Source: Splendidivirga corallicola (GTDB taxonomy: Bacteria; Bacteroidota; Bacteroidia; Cytophagales; Cyclobacteriaceae). Taken from it: a stretch of 64,000 nucleotides of DNA. The translations under genes were made by a program, and so were the position numbers. This document shows, piece after piece, positions 18,905-26,610 of this stretch. Each line of letters starts with the position of its first letter. The first letter of the stretch is position 1. The notes beneath the pieces are model-generated. The model searched no databases, was not told the DNA's origin, and worked only from the letters and a program-made list of their open reading frames with translations. The DNA lies in assembly GCA_030442035.1 (NCBI GenBank), contig JAUJEA010000003.1, positions 434,001-498,000 on the forward strand. Direction: 5' to 3'.

Positions 18905-18935
18905 CAATTATAGAGCTTTTCCGAATTAATTCAAA
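18905..18935 (-). promoter_or_regulatory. thr operon promoter
   Basis: On the minus strand TTTG (18935-18932), a 19-base spacer and TATAATTG (18912-18905) match the Bacteroidota promoter pattern with one mismatch in the -7 box. The leader peptide ATG begins about 19 bases after the -7 box. Confidence 0.65.
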
Positions 18936-19093
18936 AATAAATTGAGTTTAATAAAGAGAAAATAGCGTTTATTTCGGATATAGCAAAAGCATCTACTGCT
19001 TTTTGAAATTTCTTCAAAATATCCGGTCATTCCGGTTCAATATTTTGGAATTTTGCATTGGGTTAATCAGTGCGCGGAAACCAGCTCAGGCAG

Positions 19094-19621
19094 TTAGTTG
19101 GTGAATCCTATTTGATTTCCCTTATAGCCATCCTTTTCAATCTTTTTTGCAGTATCTTCTACTTTGGTTTTTAGACCTTCCTTATATTTTTTAAGATTTT
19201 CAGCCACCAATTCATCAAATGCTCCAATCATTTCTGCAGCCAGTATCCCGGCATTTTTAGCACCATCCAGTGCAACTGTGGCTACGGGAATTCCTCCGGG
19301 CATTTGAAGAATGGACAAAATTGAATCCCAACCATCAATGGAATTTCTCGATTTTACAGGAACGCCAATTACCGGAAGTGTAGTCAGTGAAGCAACCATC
19401 CCGGGTAAATGTGCTGCACCACCGGCACCTGCTATAATGGCCTTAATGCCACGTGATCTGGCACTCTCTGCATAGTCAATCATTCGATGTGGTGTGCGAT
19501 GTGCCGAAACGATGGTGAGCTCAAATTTAACCTGCAACTCTTCAAGAATCTCAGCCGCTTCCGACATGATTTTCAAATCGGACTGACTGCCCATGATAAT
19601 ACCTACTTGTGCTTGACTCAT
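19094..19621 (-). CDS. purE: N5-carboxyaminoimidazole ribonucleotide mutase
   Basis: It moves the carboxyl group of N5-CAIR to C4 in de novo purine synthesis. The 175 residues show the class I PurE motifs: IMGSQSDLKIM at the start, SAHRTPHRM (catalytic-site histidine), AGAGGAAHLPGMVA and the C-terminal LLAAEMI-like helix (ILAAEMIG). Its start overlaps the purK stop by four bases (ATGA), so the two are translationally coupled and act in sequence. A weak hairpin lies downstream near 18985-19010. Confidence 0.97.
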   Translation of the reverse strand: MSQAQVGIIMGSQSDLKIMSEAAEILEELQVKFELTIVSAHRTPHRMIDYAESARSRGIKAIIAGAGGAAHLPGMVASLTTLPVIGVPVKSRNSIDGWDSILSILQMPGGIPVATVALDGAKNAGILAAEMIGAFDELVAENLKKYKEGLKTKVEDTAKKIEKDGYKGNQIGFTN

Positions 19622-20757
19622 GAAATTACTTTTAAATTATCTTTTACAAATCTCGCTTTTTCTTTTAATCTATCAACATCCTGATCAATAATGGTGACAT
19701 GGCCCATTTTTCTGAAAGGCTTAGTATATTTTTTACCATACAAATGTACCTTAGCACCTTCCAAAGCTAATATCTTTTCAAGGCCTGAATATTGCGCCAT
19801 TCCCTGATGACCATCCTCTCCCAATAAATTGACCATTGCAGCCGGAATTTTTGATCCGGTCGGCCCCAAGGGCATATTCAGTATGGCTCTCAGATGTTGC
19901 TCAAATTGAGAAGTATAACTGGATTCAATGGTTTGATGCCCGCTATTATGAGTTCTTGGTGCTATTTCATTTACCAGGATCTCACCATCTTTGGTCAGGA
20001 ACATTTCAACAGCCAGTAGTCCTACCATATCTAATCTCTTGATGACCTCTTCCGCAATTTCCTTTGCCCGATGCGATTGTTGCTCAGTAATTTCAGCCGG
20101 TGCAAATAAATATTCAACTAAATTATGTTCCGGATGGAATACTAGTTCCACCACAGGAAAAGCTTTTATTTGACCTGATTCATTTCTTGCGACTATCACT
20201 GAAAGTTCTTTTTCAAAGTCTATTAACTTTTCAAGAATGCCCGGGGCATCAAAAGCCCTTTCAAGGTCATTCTCGGTTCTCAGAATTTGGACGCCTCTTC
20301 CATCATACCCCTCTTTTCTAAGTTTGTTTACCGCTGGCAAAAATTGTTTCATTTTAGCAACGGCAGTTTTGTTCTCTACCCGTTCAAATGGAGCTGTAGG
20401 AATGAAGTTGTTGATGTAAAACAATTTCTGTCTTCCCTTATCCTGGATAAGCTCAATGACCTCAGGCTGAGGAAAAACTTTTTTACCCTCTTTTTGTAGT
20501 TGCTTTAATGCATCCGTATTAACATTTTCTATTTCTATGGTAAGCACATCACAGTCTTTACCAAAATTGTAAACAGTATCAAAGTCGGTAAGCTTTCCTA
20601 TGGCAAATTTCTTGGCTAAGTTACGGCATGGTGCATGTTCGTCCGGATCAAGGATATGTACATCAACATTGAAGTCAATAGCCGATTGGATCAACATTCG
20701 ACCAAGTTGCCCTCCGCCCAGAACACCCAGTTTGAAATTTTGATAAAATGATTGCAT
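19618..20757 (-). CDS. purK: N5-carboxyaminoimidazole ribonucleotide synthetase
   Basis: An ATP-grasp enzyme forming N5-CAIR from AIR, bicarbonate and ATP. The 379 residues open with the PurK nucleotide/AIR-binding motif LGVLGGGQLGRMLIQSA and contain KLRKEGYDGRGVQ, FEKELSVIVARN and VNEIAPRTHNSGH, all typical of the family. It is the first gene of the purK-purE pair. The next gene upstream (MutS-like) is on the same strand but more than 300 bases away. Confidence 0.97.
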   Translation of the reverse strand: MQSFYQNFKLGVLGGGQLGRMLIQSAIDFNVDVHILDPDEHAPCRNLAKKFAIGKLTDFDTVYNFGKDCDVLTIEIENVNTDALKQLQKEGKKVFPQPEVIELIQDKGRQKLFYINNFIPTAPFERVENKTAVAKMKQFLPAVNKLRKEGYDGRGVQILRTENDLERAFDAPGILEKLIDFEKELSVIVARNESGQIKAFPVVELVFHPEHNLVEYLFAPAEITEQQSHRAKEIAEEVIKRLDMVGLLAVEMFLTKDGEILVNEIAPRTHNSGHQTIESSYTSQFEQHLRAILNMPLGPTGSKIPAAMVNLLGEDGHQGMAQYSGLEKILALEGAKVHLYGKKYTKPFRKMGHVTIIDQDVDRLKEKARFVKDNLKVIS

Positions 20758-21076
20758 CGCACTCTTATTAATATGGTAATAGGTATCAGTCCTTTTATGA
20801 GTCGTTTTGGCTCATATTAGAAAGAAGGATAACTGATCCTAATTTTGAGTTTTTAGTTTTGAATTTTGCGTTAAAAAAAACTTTCATAACCTATTTGGAC
20901 AACATTCGTGAATTTCAACTTAAATACATTAACACTTTTACACAATTCTATGAATCTTTTGTCATGGCAATTAATGGTTATCAGGTTTTTGTTTTTAAAT
21001 TATTTTATTTTTTAAGCTCCATCTGATACCTAAAGTCCAAGCTATAAATTTCAACAATAATCGAAATGGACTCTAT
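20758..21076. other. intergenic region, purK upstream
   Basis: 319 AT-rich bases between the MutS-like stop and the purK start. Only short imperfect inverted repeats are visible (TATGAG/CTCATA near 20796-20817). No gene or clear promoter was recognised. Confidence 0.4.
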
Positions 21077-22873
21077 TTAATTACTATTCATTTTAATACC
21101 AATCCTTTCCATTAATTTACTGGCATTAAAACTTTTACATATGCCATCATGCAGTTTATAATCGAATATGATCTCATCTCCAATTATTTGACTGTTGAAG
21201 CTATAATTTTCAACAAAATCAGATTCTTTGGCCAAATTTCCCAATTCAAGATCATGTGTTGAAACAAAGCCTGAGGCATTTAGTGTGCTCAATTGCTTAA
21301 TTAACGAAATTGCTCCATTGTGCCTGTCTTTCGAATTTGTCCCTTTCAGGATTTCATCCAACATGAAAAGTACCGGCTCATCTTTTTCCAAGAGGTCCAG
21401 TAGTTGTCGTAACCTTTTAAGTTCCGCATAGAAAGACGATACACTTTCTTCCAGATCATCCTGTGTCCTCATACTGGTAAAAACCTGGATCACCCCAACT
21501 TCCATTTCTTCGGCACAAACAGGGGCTCCAATTTGTGCCAGTACAGTGTTGACACCAATTGTTCGAAGGAAGGTGCTCTTACCAGACATATTTGAACCGG
21601 TAATCACAATGACTTTTCCTTTACCTTTCATAGAAAAGTTGTTGGATATTCTTTGCTTGCTTTTGATCAAAGGATGTCCGATATGTTTTGCACTAAGACT
21701 ATAGCTTTCATCCCTCATGATTGGAAAACAAAAATCCCGATTGGCAAAGCTAAATCCTGCCAAACTGTTAAGCACCTCAAATTCACTAATGGCATCGAAC
21801 CAATGACTAACATCCACTTTGGTTTTTCTTTTCCAATGTTCAGCCCTAAGCAACCAATACAGATCCAACAAGAACACAGCATTAAAAAACCAATAAAGTA
21901 TATTGGCCCTTGTCTCCAGATTATCCAGGATAACTTGAAGTTTTTTTATTTCATGTGAGGCCAGGAAATCATCATGTGAAAAATTGGCTTGAAGCAATTG
22001 AAGCTTCTCTGATTCGAATGTGGTATTTTCAATTTTCCCAATCAAAGAATTATAGGCCTTCAAAGCTTTGATGCTGGCAGATGTTTTCTCCGTTGTCTCT
22101 GTGGCAATCTCAAAAACCTTTTTGAGTATTAGGCTATTTACCACAATAGCAGCGAAAGGGATATAGCCGCTTATCCCATAAGAGAAATACAAAATAATTA
22201 AAGCAATGGTTATGACGGGCATTATGATTTGGAGAAACCAATACATCGTTTTGGCTGTAAGCCTATCCGGTTCCTCTATCCATTCCAATAATGTGTGTAT
22301 ATGACTTTCCTCATCTTGAAAATGCATTCCTCTTGCCTGTAAATCCTGCCGCCAATCAATGTTTTTCGATAACTCTTTGACAGCTTCCTGTCGCTTTTCG
22401 ATCTCAGTTTTTCCCGAATGTGTTTTTAACCAATCGGCCAATAAGGCTCTGCCGGAACCTGTGGTTGTTCGGTTGAGCAATTGAAATAATGAGTTTTTAC
22501 CAAAAACATCTAAGTCCGCCACATAGGGATGTTGAATATCCAGGAATTCCTCTCCCTGGTCAAAAGGTTTGAGATTGCCTTCTTGTCTGACACTTTCAGA
22601 TTGATTGATAGTTTGAAGAAAAACATGATGATTTCTGCGATAGATCAATCGATTGTGATACTTAACTATGGTTCCAAACAAAAACGGGAAAATCAGGACC
22701 ACAGCCAAAAGCGCTCCGAGATTACCCGCATTGGCAAAATAAACCAACAATACGATTGACAGTAAAAAGCACACAATACGGATAATGGAAAAGCGGTTGG
22801 ATTGAATTTTCAACGCTTCTGCTACTTCCTTAAATTCATTGATACGTTTCTGAAATATCTCGCGAGGCTCCAA
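21077..22873 (-). CDS. membrane-anchored MutS-like ATPase
   Basis: A 598-residue MutS-family protein lacking the mismatch-recognition and connector domains I-II. The N-terminal part has two membrane segments (about 31-47 and 53-70). A domain III-like signature follows at 132-149 (LNRTTTGSGRALLADWLK), then more hydrophobic segments (about 212-230, 236-251, 325-342). The C-terminal ATPase domain has Walker A GSNMSGKS (426-433), the Walker B aspartate/glutamate in FMLDE (503-507) and VSTHD. Start codon: TTG at 22873, because an in-frame stop lies two codons upstream and the next ATG is about 180 codons downstream. The ATPase is intact; a role in mismatch repair is doubtful given the membrane segments. 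Confidence 0.88.
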   Translation of the reverse strand: MEPREIFQKRINEFKEVAEALKIQSNRFSIIRIVCFLLSIVLLVYFANAGNLGALLAVVLIFPFLFGTIVKYHNRLIYRRNHHVFLQTINQSESVRQEGNLKPFDQGEEFLDIQHPYVADLDVFGKNSLFQLLNRTTTGSGRALLADWLKTHSGKTEIEKRQEAVKELSKNIDWRQDLQARGMHFQDEESHIHTLLEWIEEPDRLTAKTMYWFLQIIMPVITIALIILYFSYGISGYIPFAAIVVNSLILKKVFEIATETTEKTSASIKALKAYNSLIGKIENTTFESEKLQLLQANFSHDDFLASHEIKKLQVILDNLETRANILYWFFNAVFLLDLYWLLRAEHWKRKTKVDVSHWFDAISEFEVLNSLAGFSFANRDFCFPIMRDESYSLSAKHIGHPLIKSKQRISNNFSMKGKGKVIVITGSNMSGKSTFLRTIGVNTVLAQIGAPVCAEEMEVGVIQVFTSMRTQDDLEESVSSFYAELKRLRQLLDLLEKDEPVLFMLDEILKGTNSKDRHNGAISLIKQLSTLNASGFVSTHDLELGNLAKESDFVENYSFNSQIIGDEIIFDYKLHDGICKSFNASKLMERIGIKMNSN

Positions 22874-23055
22874 AATTTATTTTAATAAATATGAAATGCC
22901 GAAATTAGAAAACATTGATGATAAATTGAATTTAAATATCAAATTAGACCGAATTAATCCGGAAATCATTGTGCTAAGGAAACATTAATCCGATTTATGA
23001 TCAGCCCTTTGGTTTCTTACCCCAAAGCCTTAACTTTCATTTGTTTATTTATGAA

Positions 23056-23078
23056 GTGTTGAGGTGTTGATGTGTTGA
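23056..23078 (+). repeat. three tandem GTGTTGA repeats
   Basis: GTGTTGA occurs at 23056-23062, 23064-23070 and 23072-23078, an 8-base period, about 65 bases before the dipeptidase start. Function unknown; possibly a regulatory or slippage-prone tract. Confidence 0.5.
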
Positions 23079-23141
23079 AGTCAAAAAGATAGCATTCAGC
23101 ACTGGAAATCATAACAATTTGTCCTCTAAGAATATACAATT

Positions 23142-24665
23142 ATGAAATTAAAGACTACCTCACTGATATGTTCGTTAATTTTTGGAATCCACTTAAGCTT
23201 TGGTCAGAAATTAGATAAAAATCAATTAGACGCCTTAAGTGCCGAACAATTTCCCATCGCGCTTCAGGAACTGCGAGAATTTTTAAGTATTCCTAATGAC
23301 GCCCACTATCCTGATCATGTCGATAAGAATGTCGAATTTTGCGATGAGCTTTTTAAAAAGAGAGGATTTAAAAATGTCATTTTAACAACCGGCGGACCTC
23401 CCCTGATGTTGGCTAGCAGAAATGTAAAGAATGCTAAAAGAACAGTACTGTTTTATATTCAGGTGGATGGACAACCCGTTGATACAAGCAAGTGGGAGCA
23501 GGAAAGTCCTTATACACCGGTTGTCAAGATGTCTGATAGCCAAGGGAAATGGAAGACACTTGATTGGGAAAAAGTAAAAGAAGGGACTGAGGACGACTGG
23601 AGAATATTCGCTCGATCAGCCTCCGATGCCAAAGGGCCTATTAATATGTTTCTGGCAGCCATTGACATCATCGATAGCAAACATTGGAAACCAAACTACG
23701 ACATTAAAGTGATTATGGATTTTGAGGAGGAATTAGGTTCTCCTCACCTACCTGGCGCCGTGAAAAAATATAAAGATGAATTAAAGGCTGATATGTTTGT
23801 GATTTTAGATGGTCCAAGACATATATCGAATCAACCCACTTTAACATTTGGAGCCAGAGGCATTTCAACCATAACACTAAAAACTTTCGGCCCTCGGGTC
23901 CCACAACATAGCGGGCATTACGGCAACTATGTTCCTAACCCAGCCTTAACCATGTCGAAATTGTTAGCAAGTATGAAAGATGATCATGGTAGGGTAATCA
24001 TCCCCGGATATTATGATGGTATTGAGATAGATGATAAGACCAAAGAGATCCTGAGAAATGTTCCTGATGACGAAAATGCCATCAGGAAAAAAATTGGTAT
24101 TGCTGCTATCGATAAGGTATCAGACAATTATCAGGAATCCATTCAATATCCATCGCTGAATATCCGAGGTCTTTCGTCCGCTTGGGTTGGAAAGAAAGTC
24201 AGAACCATCATACCAGATGAGGCAATTGCCGAAATTGACGTAAGGACAGTTCCTGAAAGTGATCCTGAGAAATTGATCCAGTCTATCAAAAAGCACATTG
24301 AGACACAAGGCTTTCATTTTGTTGATGAAAAACCTACGGAGGAAGAAAGAGCAAAATATACCAAACTCATTTCATTTGACTATAAAACATCTTACAGAGC
24401 ATTTAGAACAGATTTTAATACTGAAATCGGACAGTGGTTATATAAAGCCATGAAAAGAGCCTTTGATCAGGAGCCTGTAAGGATTCGGATTGCAGGAGGA
24501 TCTATTCCTATCTCTCCTTTTGTCACAACACTCGGAATTCCTGCTGTTTCTGTGCCAACAGTCAATTCTGATAATAATCAACATAGCCCCAATGAAAATT
24601 TAAGGTTAGGAAATTTTAAAGATGGAATTAAAACTTGTCTGGCGATATTAACGGAACGATTTTGA
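23142..24665 (+). CDS. secreted M20-family dipeptidase
   Basis: A 507-residue exported zinc peptidase of the M20A/F (carboxypeptidase G2, carnosinase-like) group. Residues 1-21 are a signal peptide (hydrophobic core, ending FGQ). Metal-site pieces are visible: YIQVDGQP (H/D-type metal motif with the histidine replaced by Q), ARSASDAKGP (S-D-x-K-G-P bridging aspartate), MDFEEELGSPHL (catalytic Glu) and SPNENLRLGNF near the C-terminus. The first motif usually reads HxDVxP; here Ile-Gln-Val-Asp-Gly-Gln-Pro appears, so one zinc ligand may differ. It probably acts in the periplasm or outside the cell on dipeptides. Confidence 0.85.
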   Translation: MKLKTTSLICSLIFGIHLSFGQKLDKNQLDALSAEQFPIALQELREFLSIPNDAHYPDHVDKNVEFCDELFKKRGFKNVILTTGGPPLMLASRNVKNAKRTVLFYIQVDGQPVDTSKWEQESPYTPVVKMSDSQGKWKTLDWEKVKEGTEDDWRIFARSASDAKGPINMFLAAIDIIDSKHWKPNYDIKVIMDFEEELGSPHLPGAVKKYKDELKADMFVILDGPRHISNQPTLTFGARGISTITLKTFGPRVPQHSGHYGNYVPNPALTMSKLLASMKDDHGRVIIPGYYDGIEIDDKTKEILRNVPDDENAIRKKIGIAAIDKVSDNYQESIQYPSLNIRGLSSAWVGKKVRTIIPDEAIAEIDVRTVPESDPEKLIQSIKKHIETQGFHFVDEKPTEEERAKYTKLISFDYKTSYRAFRTDFNTEIGQWLYKAMKRAFDQEPVRIRIAGGSIPISPFVTTLGIPAVSVPTVNSDNNQHSPNENLRLGNFKDGIKTCLAILTERF

Positions 24666-24707
24666 ATAAAAAGTATTTTGTAGGCAAAATCAGAAGCTTG
24701 ATTTCCT

Positions 24708-24729
24708 GTTGTATTTTAATTCATACAAC
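24708..24729. promoter_or_regulatory. inverted repeat before AAA/DUF4276 pair
   Basis: GTTGTAT (24708-24714) and ATACAAC (24723-24729) are perfect inverted arms. TATAATTG, a near-consensus -7 box, follows at 24737-24744, and the AAA gene starts at 24772. Candidate operator; the -33 box is not clear. Confidence 0.4.
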
Positions 24730-24771
24730 AAAAATGTATAATTGCGTAAAACCCATTATTTTTATGCCAGC

Positions 24772-25863
24772 ATGAGGATTGAAAAAATCACAATTAAGAA
24801 CTATAAATCTATTCGCCTACTTGAAGAATTTCCACTTAATGAGATCAATATATTAATTGGGTCAAATGGAGTAGGTAAAACTAATTTTATTTCATTCTTA
24901 AAGCTTCTGAAACAAATTGCTGATAAAAATCTTCAAAACTATGTAGCAGAGCAATCCGGAGCTAATTCTATTTTGTATTATGGTTTGAAAAAATCATCCA
25001 AACTATCAGGCAGCTTGGATTTTAGCAATAAGAATGCTTATTACATGGAGTTAAAAGCCAGCAATGATGATTCTTTTTTCTTTTCACAAGAAAGAGCTTT
25101 GTTTCATTCACACTCAAAAGATTCACAGATTACTGGCTACAGAGAATCAAGGTTGGATGAGATGGCTATGAATCACAAAAAAATGTATGGCTATGGTGGC
25201 ATACCTGAATATGTTCAAATTGCACTGGCTGATTTTGAAATTTATCATTTCCATGATACGAGTAGAAGTTCTCCCATTAAACAGACTTGCAACATAAATG
25301 ATAATCGTTTTTTGAGAAGAGATGGCAGTAATCTGGCAGCTTTTCTACTTTATCTCAAAGAAGCTAAGCCAATATCTTTAAAAAAAATAGAAAGTACTAT
25401 ACGGCAAATAGCCCCATTTTTTGACTCCTTCATTTTAAAGCCGCTCAGAAGAAGCCCTGAAAATATAAGATTGGAATGGAAAGAAAAAGGGAATGATGAA
25501 TATTTTAATGCTCATCAGTTGTCAGATGGTACTATAAGAATGGTGGCATTGGCCACACTTCTACTACAACCGGAGCCTCCGAGCACTATCATTATTGATG
25601 AACCAGAATTAGGTCTACATCCTGCTGCGATTCAAACACTGGCAGCATTAATTAGAAAGGCTTCTCAAAAAGCGCAAATAATAGTTTCAACACAGTCCGT
25701 AACCCTGGTGAATCAATTTAATTATGAAGATTTGATTATAGTAGAAAGATTGAATAAAGGTTCAAGCTTCAGAAGACTACAACAAATCGAGATAGAATCT
25801 TGGCTGGAGGACTATAGCCTAGGGGATGCATGGGAAAAAAACATTCTAGGAGGTAGGCCATAG
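24772..25863 (+). CDS. AAA family ATPase (AAA_21/OLD-like)
   Basis: A 363-residue SMC/ABC-type ATPase. The N-terminus MRIEKITIKNYKSIR leads to Walker A GSNGVGKT (30-37). The ABC-like signature HQLSDGTIRM lies near 247-256 and Walker B IIIDEPELGLHP includes Asp276 and Glu277, followed by QIIVSTQS. The frame extends to a TTG at 24742, but ATG 24772 begins the conserved N-terminus. It has no built-in TOPRIM domain; the DUF4276 gene starts five bases after its stop and very likely supplies the partner. Pairs of this type belong to the OLD/PARIS-like defence ATPase world. Function here is inferred. Confidence 0.88.
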   Translation: MRIEKITIKNYKSIRLLEEFPLNEINILIGSNGVGKTNFISFLKLLKQIADKNLQNYVAEQSGANSILYYGLKKSSKLSGSLDFSNKNAYYMELKASNDDSFFFSQERALFHSHSKDSQITGYRESRLDEMAMNHKKMYGYGGIPEYVQIALADFEIYHFHDTSRSSPIKQTCNINDNRFLRRDGSNLAAFLLYLKEAKPISLKKIESTIRQIAPFFDSFILKPLRRSPENIRLEWKEKGNDEYFNAHQLSDGTIRMVALATLLLQPEPPSTIIIDEPELGLHPAAIQTLAALIRKASQKAQIIVSTQSVTLVNQFNYEDLIIVERLNKGSSFRRLQQIEIESWLEDYSLGDAWEKNILGGRP

Positions 25864-25867
25864 CACT

Positions 25868-26554
25868 ATGCAATTGAATATTTTAGTGGAAGGCCAAACC
25901 GAAGAAATGTTTGTAAAGGAAATATTGGCTCCTTATTTACAAGTAAGAGGTATTTATGCCACACCGATAATTGTATCCACAAAGATCATGAGGGATGGTA
26001 TAAAATTCAGAGGTGGTCTTACCAATGGTAATTTCAATCAATTCATCGGGGATTTGAAAAAATTGATTAATTCAACTCCAAATGGAATGGTTTCTACTTT
26101 CCTTGATTATTACGGATTGCCTTCGGTATTTCCAAACTATTCTGATCGGGTGGAATTTGCTGAACCATTAAAAAGAGTGAAATTTCTGGAAAATTCCCTA
26201 AAAGAATATTTATCTTCTCCAAAGAATTTCCTTCCCTATATTCAGTTGCATGAATTTGAGGCTTTCCTTTTTGCCCATCCTAAAGGATTTGAGCAAAACC
26301 TTGAAAGGAATGAAGCAAATCTAGATGGATTAAAAGAAATTATCAACTCACATCAAAATCCCGAAGATATAAATGAGGGTACTGATACATCACCATCCAA
26401 AAGGATACTGAGTCATTATCCTGGGTATGATAAAGTACTCGAAGGAAATATGATGTTAAACGATATTGGATTGGAAACATTACTTGAAAAATGCCCTCAC
26501 TTTAACGAATGGATCACAAATGTAATTCATTTCAAAAGCCAAAGTGATACTTAG
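25868..26554 (+). CDS. DUF4276 family protein (putative TOPRIM-like effector)
   Basis: A 228-residue protein with the DUF4276 pattern: LVEGQTEEMFV at 6-16 (acidic Glu8 and Glu12), STFLDYYGLP (about 76-85) and LHEFEAFLF (about 126-134). DUF4276 proteins are usually encoded next to an AAA_21-type ATPase and are thought to be related to the TOPRIM fold, with the conserved acids binding metal. The four-base gap to the ATPase gene implies one transcript. By analogy with OLD nucleases and PARIS-like systems it may be the nuclease or effector arm released on phage infection; this is inference. Confidence 0.82.
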   Translation: MQLNILVEGQTEEMFVKEILAPYLQVRGIYATPIIVSTKIMRDGIKFRGGLTNGNFNQFIGDLKKLINSTPNGMVSTFLDYYGLPSVFPNYSDRVEFAEPLKRVKFLENSLKEYLSSPKNFLPYIQLHEFEAFLFAHPKGFEQNLERNEANLDGLKEIINSHQNPEDINEGTDTSPSKRILSHYPGYDKVLEGNMMLNDIGLETLLEKCPHFNEWITNVIHFKSQSDT

Positions 26555-26581
26555 AAGCACCTTCTTTAAATCTTATTCGTT

Positions 26582-26589
26582 TAAATTTG
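26582..26589 (+). promoter_or_regulatory. possible -7 box for copper ATPase
   Basis: TAAATTTG matches TAnnTTTG exactly, 21 bases before the ATG at 26611. No convincing -33 element, so this may also be read-through from the DUF4276 gene. Confidence 0.4.
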
Positions 26590-26610
26590 GGGAAGAAACA
26601 GCATAAGGAT

